A DNA stretch of 64,000 nt from Sphingobacteriaceae bacterium. Its GTDB lineage: Bacteria > Bacteroidota > Bacteroidia > Sphingobacteriales > Sphingobacteriaceae. Positions 62,198 to 64,000 of this stretch are shown one piece after another. Each line of letters starts with the position of its first letter. Within the stretch, counting starts at the first letter, position 1. The translations under genes were made by a program, and so were the position numbers. Under the pieces are notes generated by a model. That model had not been told where the DNA came from. It made no database searches and saw nothing but the letters and a program-made list of their open reading frames with translations. The DNA is taken from NCBI GenBank assembly GCA_017745075.1, contig JAGIAD010000004.1, positions 124,001 to 188,000 on the forward strand. Reading direction: 5' to 3'.

Positions 62198-62515
62198 CTA
62201 ATATACCGGCATGCTCGGGTCAAAAGCCTCTTGCCAGGCTAAAATACCACCTTTTAAATTATAAAGATTATCAAATCCGTATTGTTGCTCCAACTGCATT
62301 ACTGCTGCTGCGCTTCTTTTTCCACTGCGGCACTGGATAATTACAGGCTTATCCTTTGCAACCTTGTCGGCCTCAATTAAAATTCCACCTAAAGGAATAT
62401 TCTCACCATCAAGATTGGAAACCTCGTATTCGAATGTTTCACGAACATCAATTAGTTGAAAATCTTCTTTATTATCAATTTTCTCTTTTAGTTCTTGTAC
62501 CGATATTTCTTTCAT
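62198..62515 (-). CDS. Rhodanese-like sulfurtransferase domain protein
   Basis: A 105-residue single-domain rhodanese. The active loop is QCRSGKRSAAA with the catalytic Cys, after VKDKPVII-type strand AKDKPVIIQ; the start MKEISVQELKEKIDN and IDVRETFEYEVSNLDGENIPLG are typical. It carries persulfide sulfur in the cytoplasm. It is similar in plan to the C-terminal domain of the ThiF fusion at 41480. The -7 box TATATTTG is at 62535-62542. Confidence 0.9.
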   Translation of the reverse strand: MKEISVQELKEKIDNKEDFQLIDVRETFEYEVSNLDGENIPLGGILIEADKVAKDKPVIIQCRSGKRSAAAVMQLEQQYGFDNLYNLKGGILAWQEAFDPSMPVY

Positions 62516-62643
62516 TTTATTAAATGTATTTATGCAAATATAGGAAAATCGGCTTTACACGCTACATCAAAAAAATGCCATAAAATTTTGCATAAAACTG
62601 TAACAACTGAAACCCTTAGGCGTTTAAATATAAATAGTTACAA

Positions 62644-63765
62644 ATGGACAAGTTGAACCGTTTCTTTTGGTTTTGTTCCGGCGCTCACATTCCAACGCTA
62701 GAAAAATATCCTTCAGAACAAAATAAATATACCGGCATTGGTGCCACCATTTTTTTTACAGGCTTATTTGCAGCACTTTCTGGCGGCTATGCCATGTATT
62801 TTGTGTTTAAAGGCGCAGACCTGGCCGTAGTTTTCGCCATCATTTTTGGCTTTTTATGGGGGGCGGCCATTTTTAATATGGACCGTTATATCGTATCGAG
62901 CATTAATAAAAGTGCGAGCACCAACAAACAGTTGCTACAGGCCACACCACGTATTTTACTGGCCATTATGATTGGTATGGTAATATCGCGGCCAATCGAA
63001 CTGAAAATTTTCGATAAAGAAATTAAAGAACGCTTAAAAGTGAGTTATCTTAATGGTCAAAGGGCTAAAATTGATACCTTGAACAAAGCTTTCGAGAAAA
63101 AATACCAGGTAGAATTTGGTCGGTTAAACCAACAAAAAGCCACAAGAGATTCGCTTGAAAAGGGAATAAAATCCGACAGGCAAAAGCTGAATTTTGAGAT
63201 TTTCGGAAACAAAACCACCGAAACATCGGGAGTAATGGGTTATGGCCCTTATGCTAAACGCAAAGAAGCTGAAATTGCACAGCGTACTGCCGAACTTGAT
63301 TCTCTGAAGTCAGCCATCAATAAATCTGAAAATTTTGTTGATAAACGCAAAGAATTTGATGGTTTATTTACAGAGAAACTCTACACCAAAAAGCAATTAG
63401 ACAGTTTATCGGATATTGCGGGTTTTGCCGACCGCAACTGGGCCCTTGGCCAGCTTAAATTTAACGTAGATGGCAGCCGCGACAACAATACAGCCATTGC
63501 AGTAATGTTTATTGGTTTGCTGTTTATCTTTTTTGAGTGTTTACCGGTATTTGTTAAGCTGATGAGTGCACGCGGCCCTTACGATTATGCCATTGCCGAT
63601 GGAGATGAAGTTTCGATTTACCATTCTAAAAAAGATAAGGATTTTCATTTCGAAGTAGCTGATAACATCCACGAAACGAGGGTCGACTCAGAATCGTCTA
63701 AGAAGAAAGAAATTATAAAAGGGAAAGCCTACCGCGATCTTGAAAAATATGATTGGGATAGTTAA
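62644..63765 (+). CDS. DUF4407 membrane protein with coiled coil
   Basis: A 373-residue protein. Membrane helices lie near residues 30-52, 58-78 and 98-117, then a long helical coiled coil (about 125-235; RAKIDTLNKAFEKKYQVEFGRLNQQKA, KRKEAEIAQRTAELDSLKSAI) and a fourth helix at about 280-300 (TAIAVMFIGLLFIFFECLPV). It fits DUF4407 in length and order. The tail is charged and cytoplasmic. Function is not known. It is the clear counterpart of the more divergent protein at 16911-17894. Confidence 0.88.
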   Translation: MDKLNRFFWFCSGAHIPTLEKYPSEQNKYTGIGATIFFTGLFAALSGGYAMYFVFKGADLAVVFAIIFGFLWGAAIFNMDRYIVSSINKSASTNKQLLQATPRILLAIMIGMVISRPIELKIFDKEIKERLKVSYLNGQRAKIDTLNKAFEKKYQVEFGRLNQQKATRDSLEKGIKSDRQKLNFEIFGNKTTETSGVMGYGPYAKRKEAEIAQRTAELDSLKSAINKSENFVDKRKEFDGLFTEKLYTKKQLDSLSDIAGFADRNWALGQLKFNVDGSRDNNTAIAVMFIGLLFIFFECLPVFVKLMSARGPYDYAIADGDEVSIYHSKKDKDFHFEVADNIHETRVDSESSKKKEIIKGKAYRDLEKYDWDS

Positions 63766-63768
63766 GCG

Positions 63769-63824
63769 ATGTAAAATGGAATAGGAAAAACGGAAGCGCA
63801 GAGCAAAATACTTCCATTTTACAT
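63769..63824. terminator. Perfect 13-bp inverted repeat after the DUF4407 gene
   Basis: ATGTAAAATGGAA (63769-63781) and TTCCATTTTACAT (63812-63824) are exact complements separated by 30 bases. The word CTTCCATTTTTAT follows again at 63833-63845. It may terminate transcription between two genes on the same strand; the loop is longer than usual and the T-run is short. Confidence 0.5.
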
Positions 63825-63871
63825 GATTACATCTTCCATTTTTATTAAATTGCCCGTATCAATCGCTTTTT

Positions 63872-64000
63872 ATGAAGAATTTTCTAGGTGCTGCCATTGT
63901 GAGCCTTTTCTCACTTACAGCTTTTGCCCAAAACGAAATCAGTTACACGGTTTCATTTCCAAATGCCATACACCATGAGGCTGAGATCAGTATGCACATT
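63872..64000 (+). CDS. M61-family peptidase, N-terminal fragment (cut by window edge)
   Basis: The gene begins at the ATG 63872 and runs off the window after 43 codons. It has a signal peptide (MKNFLGAAIVSLFSLTAFAQ) and then NEISYTVSFPNAIHHEAEIS, which matches the first beta strands of M61 glycyl aminopeptidase-like proteins (YTVxFPxPxxHxxEV). The zinc site is outside the window, so the family call rests on this short start only. Confidence 0.7.
   Translation, partial: MKNFLGAAIVSLFSLTAFAQNEISYTVSFPNAIHHEAEISMHI

Overview
The window looks like a chromosomal segment of a Bacteroidota bacterium of the Sphingobacteriaceae, most like Pedobacter. The grounds are moderate G+C, promoters of the TTTG / TAnnTTTG type, paired LytS-type histidine kinases and LytTR regulators, carboxypeptidase-regulatory-domain TonB receptors, and two Bacteroidota-type RiPP loci (grasp-with-spasm and class I lanthipeptide). 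No tRNA, rRNA, CRISPR array, transposase or phage gene was seen.

Layout. (1) 1-2938, minus: a grasp-with-spasm RiPP locus with two GwsA-like precursors, an ATP-grasp ligase, a 59-residue ORF coupled at both ends, a SPASM protein and the first 22 codons of a C39 peptidase/ABC exporter cut by the window edge. A LytS/LytTR pair (3338-6037) runs divergently. (2) 6256-16065, minus: a ten-gene metal operon with a Cys-rich protein, two MbnP + MauG-type di-haem peroxidase pairs, a barrel with an N-terminal CDICGCG motif, a lipoprotein, SCO, a TonB siderophore-type receptor and a PepSY membrane protein. (3) 16157-20580: a nuclease pair, an A+T-rich operon (HNH protein, unknown protein, DUF4407-like coiled-coil membrane protein), a DUF4236 protein and a small secreted protein. 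(4) 20794-26663: a YegP/HsdR-N operon, a NarL-type two-component system, a tiny acidic exported peptide and a membrane protein. (5) 26635-40674: a class I lanthipeptide locus with C39 exporter and helical partner, LytS/LytTR pair, short HlyD-like protein, LanB, stand-alone receiver, LanC-like protein, TonB-type barrel and four small precursor-like genes, three of them under 60 codons. (6) 41480-48000: a complete thiSCEEGH-thiF operon with a well-formed promoter and TPP riboswitch. (7) 48777-64000: mostly housekeeping and unknown genes (ABC-F, LRR kinase, VOC protein, aldose epimerase, PepT, M14 peptidase, rhomboid, dipeptide epimerase, rhodanese, DUF4407, start of an M61 peptidase), with intergenic repeats.

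How parts work together. In both RiPP loci a leader ending in GG is probably bound by modification enzymes and then cut by a C39 exporter, and each locus has a LytTR-type system beside it. In the lanthipeptide locus an 8-bp direct repeat with 21-bp spacing stands before the first precursor and is a candidate LytTR site. The metal operon couples outer-membrane uptake, inner-membrane reduction and periplasmic copper-site proteins.

The most novel signals are: four promoters at 20-25.6 kb in which CCGTAAG stands in the -33 position exactly 20 bp before the -7 box; a LanC-like protein whose zinc-ligand motifs are altered; the coupled small ORF of the grasp-with-spasm locus; duplicated and divergent MbnP proteins; and a pair of composite intergenic repeats 17 kb apart. 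All of this was read by eye; no alignment or database search was run.
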